Below, in pieces: positions 19,047 to 26,139 of a stretch of 64,000 nucleotides of DNA; positions within the stretch are counted from its first letter, which is position 1; each line of letters begins with the position of its first letter. A program made the translations under genes and the position numbers. The notes under the pieces were generated by a model. It made no database searches. It was not told where the DNA came from and saw only the letters and a program-made list of their open reading frames with translations. The DNA is taken from the NCBI RefSeq assembly GCF_000684975.1, contig NZ_BAXZ01000010.1:186001-250000 (forward strand), read 5' to 3'. Source of the DNA: Paraburkholderia acidipaludis NBRC 101816 (GTDB taxonomy: Bacteria; Pseudomonadota; Gammaproteobacteria; Burkholderiales; Burkholderiaceae).

Positions 19047-19122
19047 GCCGGAATAGCTCAGACGGTAGAGCAGCGCATTCGTAATGCGAAGGTCGGGGGT
19101 TCGATTCCTCTTTCCGGCACCA
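19047..19122 (+). tRNA. tRNA-Thr (anticodon CGT)
   Basis: A 76-nt cloverleaf with encoded CCA. The acceptor GCCGGAA pairs with TTCCGGC, and the D-arm is GCTC..GAGC. The anticodon loop TTCGTAA gives CGT, and the T-arm is GGGGG-TTCGATT-CCTCT. It reads ACG codons. Confidence 0.96.
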
Positions 19123-19135
19123 TCAAGCTTCAAGC

Positions 19136-19170
19136 AAAAAGCCCAGTCCTTGTGACTGGGCTTTTTGTTT
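19136..19170 (+). terminator. Intrinsic terminator after tRNA-Thr
   Basis: The stem AAAAAGCCCAGTC / GACTGGGCTTTTT with a 5-nt loop is followed by GTTT. Confidence 0.9.
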
Positions 19171-19704
19171 TTCCGCGGCCTCACCTCTCTCGAAGAGTCG
19201 CCCAGCTCATCGCCGCGCGATACGCAAACCACGGGGACTTGCAGCCACAAGAAAAAGCGGCGGGAACGTCCGCGTTCACCGCCGCCCTGGTTTATACGCA
19301 CCACGCAGTAAATCGCCAGGAAAAGGCATTTACGCTCGAGTTAATCGAGCGAATGGACTCAAACGCGCTTTTTTTGCGCTTAAGAAAATTTAAGGATTTT
19401 CGCGTCAACGACAACGGTTAATCGCGCGTTGCGCAGAGATGGGGGATGGTCTCGAGTCCCACGCGCGGCCCGCCGCAGCGTGGCGCGGGCATCCAGGAAC
19501 TCTGTGCTGACGGGCGCAAGCGCCAAACCAGCACGCATGCGAAGCACGAAGAGTGATCCAGCCCATTATATTCCGCGCCGGTTATTACCGTGTGACGTTG
19601 TGCGGTTAAAGCAACACGCACATCTGAAAAGCACCGTTACTGTGAACGGCACTAGCGCGCTTGAAGGGCCGAGTCGGATAATTGCCTTATACAGGAGAAA
19701 GATC
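19171..19704. other. Intergenic stretch without a supported gene
   Basis: About 530 bp between the tRNA-Thr terminator and the small gene at 19705. One 89-codon frame (19152-19421) starts inside the terminator hairpin and resembles nothing I know. The AT-rich part around 19600-19700 probably carries the promoter of the next gene. Confidence 0.5.
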
Positions 19705-19854
19705 ATGGACGCCAAACCGCCAAGGATTCCGACCCCGGACCAAGTATTCAGTCCGGATCCGGAACCGGTGGCCGTCGAGTTCCTCGGCGACGAATTGCCC
19801 GCCCACGTGCGCGCATTTCTCGACGAGCAACGTAAGGCCCACGAACAAAAGTAA
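19705..19854 (+). CDS. Small hypothetical protein, 49 aa
   Basis: Begins MDAKPPRIPTPDQVFSPDPE. A strong AGGAGAAA ribosome site lies 7 bp before ATG 19705. The product is acidic in its N-terminal half and Pro-rich, ending in a charged helix (LDEQRKAHEQK). There is no signal peptide or membrane segment. I do not recognise a family. The ribosome site and codon bias make it a likely real gene. An open frame extends upstream to 19429 but has no supporting start. Confidence 0.65.
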   Translation: MDAKPPRIPTPDQVFSPDPEPVAVEFLGDELPAHVRAFLDEQRKAHEQK

Positions 19855-19976
19855 CGGGGAAAACGCGCACGCGCATTGAACGGCGGATCGAACGACCCGC
19901 CGCTTCGCCGTGCGCTAATGCTAAATTTGCGTTTCGCGATCCCGGGCCGACGGCTCACTTCCACCGAAACCGCATC

Positions 19977-20567
19977 ATGAATTTCCTCGTTCGCGCAAGC
20001 GCATCTTGCGCCGCGGCGCTGCTGCTCGCCCTCCCTCTTTCCCCTGCCCGCGCCGATGGCGACGATACGGCGCTCACCAATCTGATCGCGCTCGTTTCGC
20101 AGCGCCTCTCGCTCGCCGAACCCGTTGCCCACTGGAAGTGGGAGCATCACAAACCGATCACCGATGCCCCGCGTGAGGCGGCACTGCTCTCCGATGTCCA
20201 GAAGCGGGCGGCCGCAGCCGGCGTCGACCCCGAGTTTGCCCACGCGTTTTTCCGCGACCAGATCGACGCGAGCACCGAAGTGCAGAAAGCGCTCTTCGAC
20301 ACGTGGCGCACCTCGCAGGTGCCGGCGGGAGCCGCCCCTGATCTGGCTGCCGTCACGCGCCCCCAGCTCGACCGGCTTACCGGACAATTGATCGGCGCGC
20401 TCGTGCAAGTTCAGCCGCTGCGGGCCGCGGCGGATTGCCCTACCCGGCTTGGACGCGCACTGGCGAACTGGAAGCAGCTGACGCGCTACGATGCCTCACG
20501 GGCTGGCGCGATCAACGATGCGCTTGGCCATGTCTGCGAAGGCGGCGGTGTAGGCGGCGTCGTTTAG
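19977..20567 (+). CDS. Secreted (periplasmic) chorismate mutase, AroQ-gamma type
   Basis: A 196-aa protein with a cleavable signal peptide (residues 1-26, ending in PARAD). An all-helical AroQ domain follows: LIALVSQRLSLAEPVAHWKW near residues 38-57, then DAPREAALL and FFRDQIDASTEVQKALF. These match the monofunctional secreted chorismate mutases of Burkholderia and Mycobacterium, which turn chorismate into prephenate in the periplasm. Two Cys near the C-terminus (DCPTRL and HVCEGG) could form a disulfide. Confidence 0.9.
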   Translation: MNFLVRASASCAAALLLALPLSPARADGDDTALTNLIALVSQRLSLAEPVAHWKWEHHKPITDAPREAALLSDVQKRAAAAGVDPEFAHAFFRDQIDASTEVQKALFDTWRTSQVPAGAAPDLAAVTRPQLDRLTGQLIGALVQVQPLRAAADCPTRLGRALANWKQLTRYDASRAGAINDALGHVCEGGGVGGVV

Positions 20568-20582
20568 GAGTCCGGTACGGCG

Positions 20583-21764
20583 TCAGCCGGCTGCGCTCCC
20601 GGTTTCCTGAATCACGCTCGCAACAGCGCCTGCCCCGGGCAACTGCAGCGGCTGCACGCGCAGGCCACGCTCGAGGCGGCCCTGCAGGATACGCCACGTC
20701 GCCACTTCGAACGACGGTTCGCCCGCGGTCTGAATGCGCTCGGCGGCCTCGGCAACGCTTGCCACGGCGCCCAGATAGCACCAGCGATCGATGAGGTGCA
20801 GGACGCTCGCGCCTGCGGCCGCGTCGCGCTCCTCGACCAGCACCGCCCCTTCGAATGGCCAGGACGCCGATAGCGGATCGCGCCTCGTTACGCGCGGCAC
20901 ACGATTGAACGCGGGCCGAAGCGCGGCGATCCATTGCGCTTCGACGAGCAGCGCCCCGAATTCTCCCCCGGTGGCACACCATTGCACCCGCCTGACCTGC
21001 TGCGCCATCCGCTGCTCGCGCGACGAGCGCCGCTCGCCCGACAGATGGGCCCGCACGCGCTGGCGCACGCGCACGCTGCGGCCGACATAGAGAGGCGCGT
21101 CGTCTTCGCCATAGAAGGCATAGACGCCGTGGCCGGCCGGCGCGGTATCGATGAAATCGTCCGTGATCTCGCCCGCCAACCGGTGCCGCCGCGTCAGCCG
21201 GTGGATCTGCGTAGCGAGCATCTCCTCCGGCACGAGTGAGGGCAAGCGCTGCCAGAACTGCCAAAGCAGATCGGCATCGGCGAGCGCCCGGTGGCGATCC
21301 GACGGCACAAGCGCATGCCGCTCGACGAGTGCGTCGAGTCCGTGACGCTTCTCGCCGGGAAACAGCGCCCGCGAAAGTCGCACGGTGCATAGGACATCGG
21401 GATTGAACGAGAAACCGGCACGTTCGAATTCCGCGCGCAGGAAGCCCCGGTCGAACGCCGCGTTATGGGCGATGAACAGCTTGCCGTCGAGCCGTTCGAG
21501 GAGCGCGGGCGCAATCTCGTCGAAAGTCGGTGCGCCTCGCACCATTTGATCGGTGATGCCGGTGAGTTGCTGAATGAAGGGCGGAATCGCCTGACGCGGG
21601 TCGACGAGGGTACTCCATCGCGTCACCTGGCCCGCCGCCACCTCCACGACGCCAACCTCGGTGATCCGGTGTTCCCCCACTGACCCGCCCGTCGTCTCGA
21701 GATCCACGAAAACCAGGGGAGAATCGGTCGGCGAGGCGCCGGGCATCATGGAAAGATCGGACAT
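20583..21764 (-). CDS. DEDDh exonuclease (DnaQ/epsilon-like) fused to a GIY-YIG nuclease domain
   Basis: A 393-aa fusion. Residues about 17-175 are a DnaQ-like 3'-5' exonuclease with FVDLETTGG (Exo I), HNAAFDRGFL (Exo II) and HRALADADLL (Exo III). Residues about 205-290 are a GIY-YIG/UvrC-N-type domain (GHGVYAFYGEDDAPLYVGRSVRVRQRV). The C-terminal 100 residues resemble the extension of Cho-like proteins. DnaQ-UvrC fusions are known in other bacteria and are thought to act in DNA repair. ATG 21764 (MSDLSMM) is preferred; an in-frame ATG at 21827 would add 21 residues. Confidence 0.87.
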   Translation of the reverse strand: MSDLSMMPGASPTDSPLVFVDLETTGGSVGEHRITEVGVVEVAAGQVTRWSTLVDPRQAIPPFIQQLTGITDQMVRGAPTFDEIAPALLERLDGKLFIAHNAAFDRGFLRAEFERAGFSFNPDVLCTVRLSRALFPGEKRHGLDALVERHALVPSDRHRALADADLLWQFWQRLPSLVPEEMLATQIHRLTRRHRLAGEITDDFIDTAPAGHGVYAFYGEDDAPLYVGRSVRVRQRVRAHLSGERRSSREQRMAQQVRRVQWCATGGEFGALLVEAQWIAALRPAFNRVPRVTRRDPLSASWPFEGAVLVEERDAAAGASVLHLIDRWCYLGAVASVAEAAERIQTAGEPSFEVATWRILQGRLERGLRVQPLQLPGAGAVASVIQETGSAAG

Positions 21765-21962
21765 GGTGAAGCAGCAAGCGAAGGATGAGAGAAAACGCGC
21801 CAAGTATGCCCTGTTCGGGTGCCGCATGCCCAGCCTTCCCCGATACGACGTCTCAATCTTTCAAATGGCACACATCGGCATTCACCGGATTTTCCCCGAT
21901 TGCAAAAATAATAACGTGGCGCTCCGCGTTATTGCGCGCCTTTATCTTTAATCACGCAAAAT

Positions 21963-21988
21963 AAAAAAGCCCTGGTATTACCAGGGCC
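21963..21988 (-). terminator. Intrinsic terminator of the cold-shock gene
   Basis: Read on the minus strand, the palindromic stem GCCCTGGTA / TACCAGGGC is followed by six Ts. It lies about 55 bp beyond the csp stop. Confidence 0.85.
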
Positions 21989-22044
21989 TTCGGTTCTGTC
22001 ACATGCGCGTCGCGCCTGCGTCAGACTACATTCATAGCGTGCAT

Positions 22045-22248
22045 TTACAGCGGCTGGATGTTCGCCGCTTGCTTGCCCTTCGGGCCGACCTTGACTTCGA
22101 ACGACACGCGCTGGTTTTCTTTCAGCGACTTGAAGCCTTCCGCGCGAATCTCCGAGAAGTGCGCGAACAGGTCATCGCCGCCGGCGTCAGACGTGATGAA
22201 CCCAAAGCCCTTCGCATCGTTGAACCACTTGACGATACCGGTTTCCAT
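22045..22248 (-). CDS. Cold-shock protein, CspA family
   Basis: A 67-aa single OB-fold RNA/DNA-binding protein. RNP1 is KGFGFITS at residues 13-20 and RNP2 is DLFAHF at 26-31, after the canonical METGIVKWFNDA start. CspA proteins act as RNA chaperones. The gene has its own promoter, a leader of about 120 nt and a strong terminator. Long leaders are common in temperature-regulated csp genes. Confidence 0.96.
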   Translation of the reverse strand: METGIVKWFNDAKGFGFITSDAGGDDLFAHFSEIRAEGFKSLKENQRVSFEVKVGPKGKQAANIQPL

Positions 22249-22378
22249 GTTTCAGTTTCCCTCGAAATTTTGATGACACGGGGATTAACCCTGCCGCCGT
22301 AAGCCAACCGATCCCCGCCTCATCACAAACTCAGCAAACTGCATGGGTATTGCGCTTGACCGGAAAATCAGCATTGCC

Positions 22379-22408
22379 GTTATACGGGGAACGACAATCG
22401 CCAGTCAA
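22379..22408 (-). promoter_or_regulatory. Promoter of the cold-shock gene
   Basis: On the minus strand TTGACT (22408-22403) and TATAAC (22384-22379) are 18 bp apart. This predicts a start near 22372 and a leader of about 124 nt. Confidence 0.65.
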
Positions 22409-22640
22409 GCGAATTTTTTATAACAACTTTCCCATTTTCACGATAAAGCCACCGCGCATCAAAATTCGGGCAAAAACCCGCCGGCGGCACCATTCAAGCC
22501 TGCGTCATTTTTACCCGAGTTACTCAAGTTAATGAGATCACCGCAAGAATTCCCGATATGTACCAATACGTATCAAACGTAAGTGTTTTTACGGGTTGTT
22601 CAAGTAAAACATTCAACTCAAGATTTGGATGGATGGCAAG
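22409..22640. other. AT-richer intergenic region
   Basis: Between the csp promoter and the small gene at 22656. I see no gene here. It probably includes the promoter of the small plus-strand gene. Confidence 0.45.
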
Positions 22641-22655
22641 CTTCAGGAGGTCATC

Positions 22656-22859
22656 ATGCTGAAGAATCTGCGGCGCTGTATTAAGTGGCTGGTACAACCG
22701 GGAGACGCGGCGACGTCCACAACAGGGGAGCTCGACGCGTACGGCCCATGGCACGGGGACCACTGGCACAACCTGCTTTGCTCACCAATGGACGCGCGGC
22801 ACTATGTGATGGAGGACTGGAGCTTGCAGCTCGAGCCTCCCGCCGCGCCGGCCAAATAA
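22656..22859 (+). CDS. Small hypothetical protein, 67 aa
   Basis: A perfect AGGAGG at 22645-22650 lies 5 bp before ATG 22656. The protein is basic at its N-terminus (MLKNLRRCIKWLVQPG) and then rich in Trp and His (AYGPWHGDHWHNLL, MEDWSLQL). It has no signal peptide. I do not recognise the family. The strong ribosome site and isolated position suggest a real, possibly well-translated small protein. Confidence 0.6.
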   Translation: MLKNLRRCIKWLVQPGDAATSTTGELDAYGPWHGDHWHNLLCSPMDARHYVMEDWSLQLEPPAAPAK

Positions 22860-23380
22860 GCGTACAGCAAATCGCGGACAAAAAAAGGCGCGGCTTGGGG
22901 CCGCGCTGACAAAGGTTTGGAGATCTTTTTCGTCAACGAAAAAGTCTGCTTCGAGAAGCAGCACTTGTAGTATATGCGCTGCTCGAACTGCGTATTAAGC
23001 GCATATAACACAATCATGTGTTACATCGCCAGCAACAATGATGCACGGCGTCTCTTTATTCCGATTTCCGGAATCATGCTGTAGCGATCGCACAACGCCA
23101 CTCGGTTGACATTTCGCTTACATTCGCGCCCGACACGGGCAAAGCTCTCCCCGCAGGGCGCGAAGCCCCGTCCAAGATAATTCCACTTTTCACAATTATT
23201 TATTGTGAATTTAGAAATATTTCACTTTCGAACACCCTCTCTACACTCTGCCTGTCCGGAAACCGATTTCGTCGCATCAATGCGTCCCACGCGGCTTGTC
23301 ACGTCTCGCCGGCTCTCGCGTGAACGGTTTCCGCAAGCCTGGGTTCCTGGAAACCCATACTGCACTCGGAGTTCATAACG
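22860..23380. other. Intergenic region with several inverted repeats upstream of the porin
   Basis: About 520 bp, AT-richer than its surroundings. Inverted repeats: GGCGCGGC / GGCCGCGCT near 22886; TATATGCGCT at 22972-22981 with AGCGCATATA at 22999-23008; TAACACA / TGTGTTA near 23006-23023; TTCACAAT / ATTGTGAA at 23189-23209. No coding frame is supported. Likely the control region of the porin. Confidence 0.55.
23189..23209. promoter_or_regulatory. Perfect inverted repeat, candidate operator upstream of the porin
   Basis: The arms TTCACAAT and ATTGTGAA are perfect complements separated by 5 bp (TATTT), about 170 bp before the porin start. The 21-bp size is typical of a dimeric regulator site. 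The regulator is unknown. Confidence 0.5.
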
Positions 23381-24538
23381 ATGAAAAAGACTCTCATGGT
23401 CACCGCCTTCTCGGGCGCTGTCGCAACGGCCGCGCACGCGCAAAGCGGCGTGACGCTGTACGGCCTGATCGATGCCGGCATCACCTACACGAACAACCAG
23501 AACGGTCATAGCGCCTGGCAAGCCACGAGCGGCACCGTCAACGGCAGCCGTTGGGGCCTGCGCGGCGCTGAGGACCTCGGTGGCGGCCTGAAGGCGATCT
23601 TCGTGCTGGAAAGCGGCTTCAGCATCATGAACGGCACGGCAGGCCAATCGAGCCGCATGTTCGGCCGTCAGGCATACGTCGGTCTGACCAGCGATCAATA
23701 TGGCGCCGTGACGCTCGGCCGCCAGTACGACAGCGTTGTCGACTACCTCGCGCCGCTGTCGATCACCGGCACGCAGTCCGGCGGCACGATCTCCGCCCAC
23801 CCCTTCGACAACGACAACCTGAACAACTCGATTCGCTTCAACAACACGGTGAAGTACTCGAGCCTGAATTACTCGGGCTTCAAGTTCGGCACAACATACT
23901 CGTTCTCGAACAGCACCGAATTCGCGAACAACCGGGCTTACAGCTTTGGCGCCACGTATAACTACGGCGGACTGAACGTCGCTGCCGGTTACCTGCAACT
24001 GAACAACGACATGAACAACCCGCAGGTCAAGCAAGCTGCGTTCGCGGGCGCGCAAACGGGCGAATGGACTTTCCTGGCCGGCCGTCAGCGCACGTTCGGC
24101 GGCGGCCTCAACTATACGTTCGGCCCGGCAACGGCAGGCTTCGTGTACACCCAGACCAATTTGAGCGACACGCAGGGCGGCAGCATCTCGCCTACGAAAT
24201 CGGGCGTTGCGACTACCGGCGTTCCGTTCAACGCGAGCAGCGCGCGCTTCCAGAACTTCGAAGGCAACATCCGCTACGCTCTGACGCCGGCCCTGAGCCT
24301 CGCCGGTTCATACACGTACACTCGCGCGAATCTGGGCGGCGGCGTGAATCCGAATTACAACACGGTCGCGCTGCAATCCGACTATCTGCTCTCGAAGCGC
24401 ACCGACGTTTACCTGCAAAGCGACTGGCAGCACGTCTCTTCAAACCCGGAAGTCGGCGCTTACCTGAACGGTCTGAGTTCGGCCTCGAAGACGCAAGATC
24501 AGGTTGCCGTGACGGTGGGTATGCGCCACCGGTTCTAG
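23381..24538 (+). CDS. Gram-negative trimeric porin (OmpC-like, Burkholderia type)
   Basis: A 385-aa outer-membrane porin. The signal peptide is residues 1-20 (MKKTLMVTAF...AHA), and the mature protein begins QSGVTLYGLIDAGITYTNN, the hallmark of the Porin_4 family. SRWGLRGAEDLGGGLKAIF and RQAYVGL are also present. It ends in ...VGMRHRF with the terminal Phe used by the BAM assembly machinery. It forms diffusion channels for small solutes. The long AT-rich upstream region suggests complex regulation. Confidence 0.95.
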   Translation: MKKTLMVTAFSGAVATAAHAQSGVTLYGLIDAGITYTNNQNGHSAWQATSGTVNGSRWGLRGAEDLGGGLKAIFVLESGFSIMNGTAGQSSRMFGRQAYVGLTSDQYGAVTLGRQYDSVVDYLAPLSITGTQSGGTISAHPFDNDNLNNSIRFNNTVKYSSLNYSGFKFGTTYSFSNSTEFANNRAYSFGATYNYGGLNVAAGYLQLNNDMNNPQVKQAAFAGAQTGEWTFLAGRQRTFGGGLNYTFGPATAGFVYTQTNLSDTQGGSISPTKSGVATTGVPFNASSARFQNFEGNIRYALTPALSLAGSYTYTRANLGGGVNPNYNTVALQSDYLLSKRTDVYLQSDWQHVSSNPEVGAYLNGLSSASKTQDQVAVTVGMRHRF

Positions 24539-24550
24539 GCCCGACTGTGC

Positions 24551-25117
24551 TCAGGCCTCGCCCGGTGCGGGATACCGTACGTCGAGCACGTCGATCGGCG
24601 CAGGGCCCGCGGGCGTATACAGCGTCACCTGGTCGCCGACCTTCGCCTTGAGCAATGCCCGCGCGACGGGTGAAACCCAGCTCACGCGGCCGTGGTCCAG
24701 ATCCACCTCATCAATGCCGACGATGGTGATCGTATGCGGTTCGCCGTCGTCGGTGCCGTACTCCACTGTCGCGCCAAAAAACACCTGATCGGTGTTTTCC
24801 TGGCGGCTGCTGTCCACCACCTCGGCAAGGTCGAGCCGCTTGGTGAGAAAGCGGATGCGCCGGTCGATTTCGCGCAGGCGCCGCTTGCCATAGATATAGT
24901 CGCCGTTCTCGGAACGGTCGCCATTCGAGGCAGCCCATGAGACGAGCTTGACCACCTCCGGACGCTCCTCGTCGATCAATTGCAGCAGTTCGCCGCGCAT
25001 GCGCTGGTAGCCGCCCGGCGTCATATAGTTTTTGGCGCCGGCGGGAATCTCGGGCAAACCGCCCTCGAGATCGTCGTCGTCGCCGTCGTTCGATTCTTTG
25101 ACAAATGCCTTGTTCAT
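24551..25117 (-). CDS. greB: Transcription elongation factor GreB
   Basis: A 188-aa transcript-cleavage factor that rescues backtracked RNA polymerase. The N-terminal coiled coil contains NYMTPGGYQRMRGELLQL and the acidic tip region NGDRSENGDYIYGKRRLREIDRRI. The C-terminal FKBP-like domain contains VFFGATVEYG and the WVSPVARALLKAKVGD core. The 30-residue acidic N-terminal extension before NYMTP is a feature of many betaproteobacterial GreB proteins. It is convergent with the porin, with 12 bp between them. Confidence 0.93.
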   Translation of the reverse strand: MNKAFVKESNDGDDDDLEGGLPEIPAGAKNYMTPGGYQRMRGELLQLIDEERPEVVKLVSWAASNGDRSENGDYIYGKRRLREIDRRIRFLTKRLDLAEVVDSSRQENTDQVFFGATVEYGTDDGEPHTITIVGIDEVDLDHGRVSWVSPVARALLKAKVGDQVTLYTPAGPAPIDVLDVRYPAPGEA

Positions 25118-25216
25118 GATGAGTCAGTGTTGATGCCTGTAACCTGCACACAGGTTACACGATGCCGGCGCGAGGACAAATCGCGATAAGAGTCTTCCCT
25201 TTTTTCAAACCTCTGC

Positions 25217-25222
25217 TATAAT
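25217..25222 (+). promoter_or_regulatory. -10 element of the first tRNA-Arg
   Basis: TATAAT, 14 bp before the tRNA. The -35 is weak. Confidence 0.5.
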
Positions 25223-25235
25223 CTCACTTCTGCGT

Positions 25236-25312
25236 GCGGCTGTAGCTCAGTTGGATAGAGTACTTGGCTACGAACCAAGGGGTCGTGGGTTCGAATCCTG
25301 CCAGCCGCGCCA
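25236..25312 (+). tRNA. tRNA-Arg (anticodon ACG), copy 1
   Basis: 77 nt with encoded CCA. The acceptor GCGGCTG pairs with CAGCCGC. The anticodon stem CTTGG/CCAAG encloses CTACGAA, giving ACG (read as ICG). Confidence 0.96.
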
Positions 25313-25320
25313 CTTATTAC

Positions 25321-25355
25321 GAGGGCCTTCCTCACACGAAGGCCCTTAATTTTTG
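25321..25355 (+). terminator. Terminator between the tRNA-Arg copies
   Basis: The stem AGGGCCTTC / GAAGGCCCT with a 7-nt loop is followed by TAATTTTT. Confidence 0.75.
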
Positions 25356-25446
25356 GAAAAACGTTTTGGAAAACGCGTTTCAGCGCCGCGACTTTGTAAA
25401 ATTTCGCGGCTGCGCTCGAAAGGCGAAAGTAGTACAGTTTTAGCGT

Positions 25447-25523
25447 GCGGCTGTAGCTCAGTTGGATAGAGTACTTGGCTACGAACCAAGGGGTCGTGGG
25501 TTCGAATCCTGCCAGCCGCGCCA
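25447..25523 (+). tRNA. tRNA-Arg (anticodon ACG), copy 2
   Basis: Identical over all 77 nt to the copy at 25236 and offset by 211 bp. The preceding bases GCGT are also shared. It has its own downstream terminator, so the two are separate transcription units or a processed pair. Confidence 0.96.
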
Positions 25524-25530
25524 TCTCTCG

Positions 25531-25567
25531 AAAGGCCTTCCTGATGATTCAGGAAGGCCTTTTGTCT
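25531..25567 (+). terminator. Terminator after tRNA-Arg copy 2
   Basis: The stem AAAGGCCTTCCTGA / TCAGGAAGGCCTTT is followed by TGTCTT. A minus-strand gene ends close by at 25617. Confidence 0.85.
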
Positions 25568-25616
25568 TCCAGGCTGCACATTTCTTGCCCGGCGACCGCC
25601 GGCGCCGGCGTCCTGA

Positions 25617-26105
25617 CTAGCGCGGCGGCGAGCCGATATCGCCTATCCGGGCATCCGGGCGGGGCAGATCCTCGACGTCGCCGATATCGCTCGGCTCCCC
25701 CACTTGCTCGGCATGCGGGCCGTTCAGCGCCTGCGGCTGGCGCAGCATCTCACCCACCGTATCGCCGTAGCGGCTCATCACGAATGCACGCAGCAACGCA
25801 ATGCGTAGCGAGTCGCCATGGGCCTCGACCGTCCGGTGACTGCCGGCGAATTCCGCAACGCAGAACGCCTTCGTATCGTCATGGCGCTCGCGCAATTCGA
25901 AACGCTGCGCCCGATCGAGCACGGCACCCGCCGCCTCCCAGGACGTCGAGGGCGCGAAGCGCCCGTCCCAAGGACGCCCGCGATCATTGCCGCGCACCGC
26001 AACCTTCGTACCGCTATCAGTGAAATAAATTTCGCGGACGAAATCATGCAGGCCACGGGCCACCCAATAGTCGAGCGTCATGCCGGTCAGATCAGCTACG
26101 TTCAT
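25617..26105 (-). CDS. Hypothetical protein, DUF2591-like
   Basis: A 162-aa soluble protein. The N-terminus (VADLTGMTLDYWVARGLHD) and the segment HGDSLRIALLRAFVMSRYGDTV resemble DUF2591 / phage NinX-type proteins, which begin with a conserved L(T/S)G..LDYWVA-like motif and end with a similar A..RA.V.S.YGD helix. The middle is different, so the assignment is tentative. The 40 C-terminal residues are Asp/Pro/Gly-rich and look disordered. It lies 35 bp downstream of spoT on the same strand. Confidence 0.65.
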   Translation of the reverse strand: MNVADLTGMTLDYWVARGLHDFVREIYFTDSGTKVAVRGNDRGRPWDGRFAPSTSWEAAGAVLDRAQRFELRERHDDTKAFCVAEFAGSHRTVEAHGDSLRIALLRAFVMSRYGDTVGEMLRQPQALNGPHAEQVGEPSDIGDVEDLPRPDARIGDIGSPPR

Positions 26106-26139
26106 CGCAACTCCCTACGGACGGAGTCCCGCCCACCGC

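Noticed and set aside
19152..19421. 89-codon frame after tRNA-Thr
   Set aside because: It starts inside the tRNA terminator hairpin, has no ribosome site and no recognisable motif.
22879..22910. Terminator after the 67-aa gene
   Set aside because: The hairpin has its T-run only when read on the minus strand, where no gene ends; it cannot be assigned as a terminator of the plus-strand gene.
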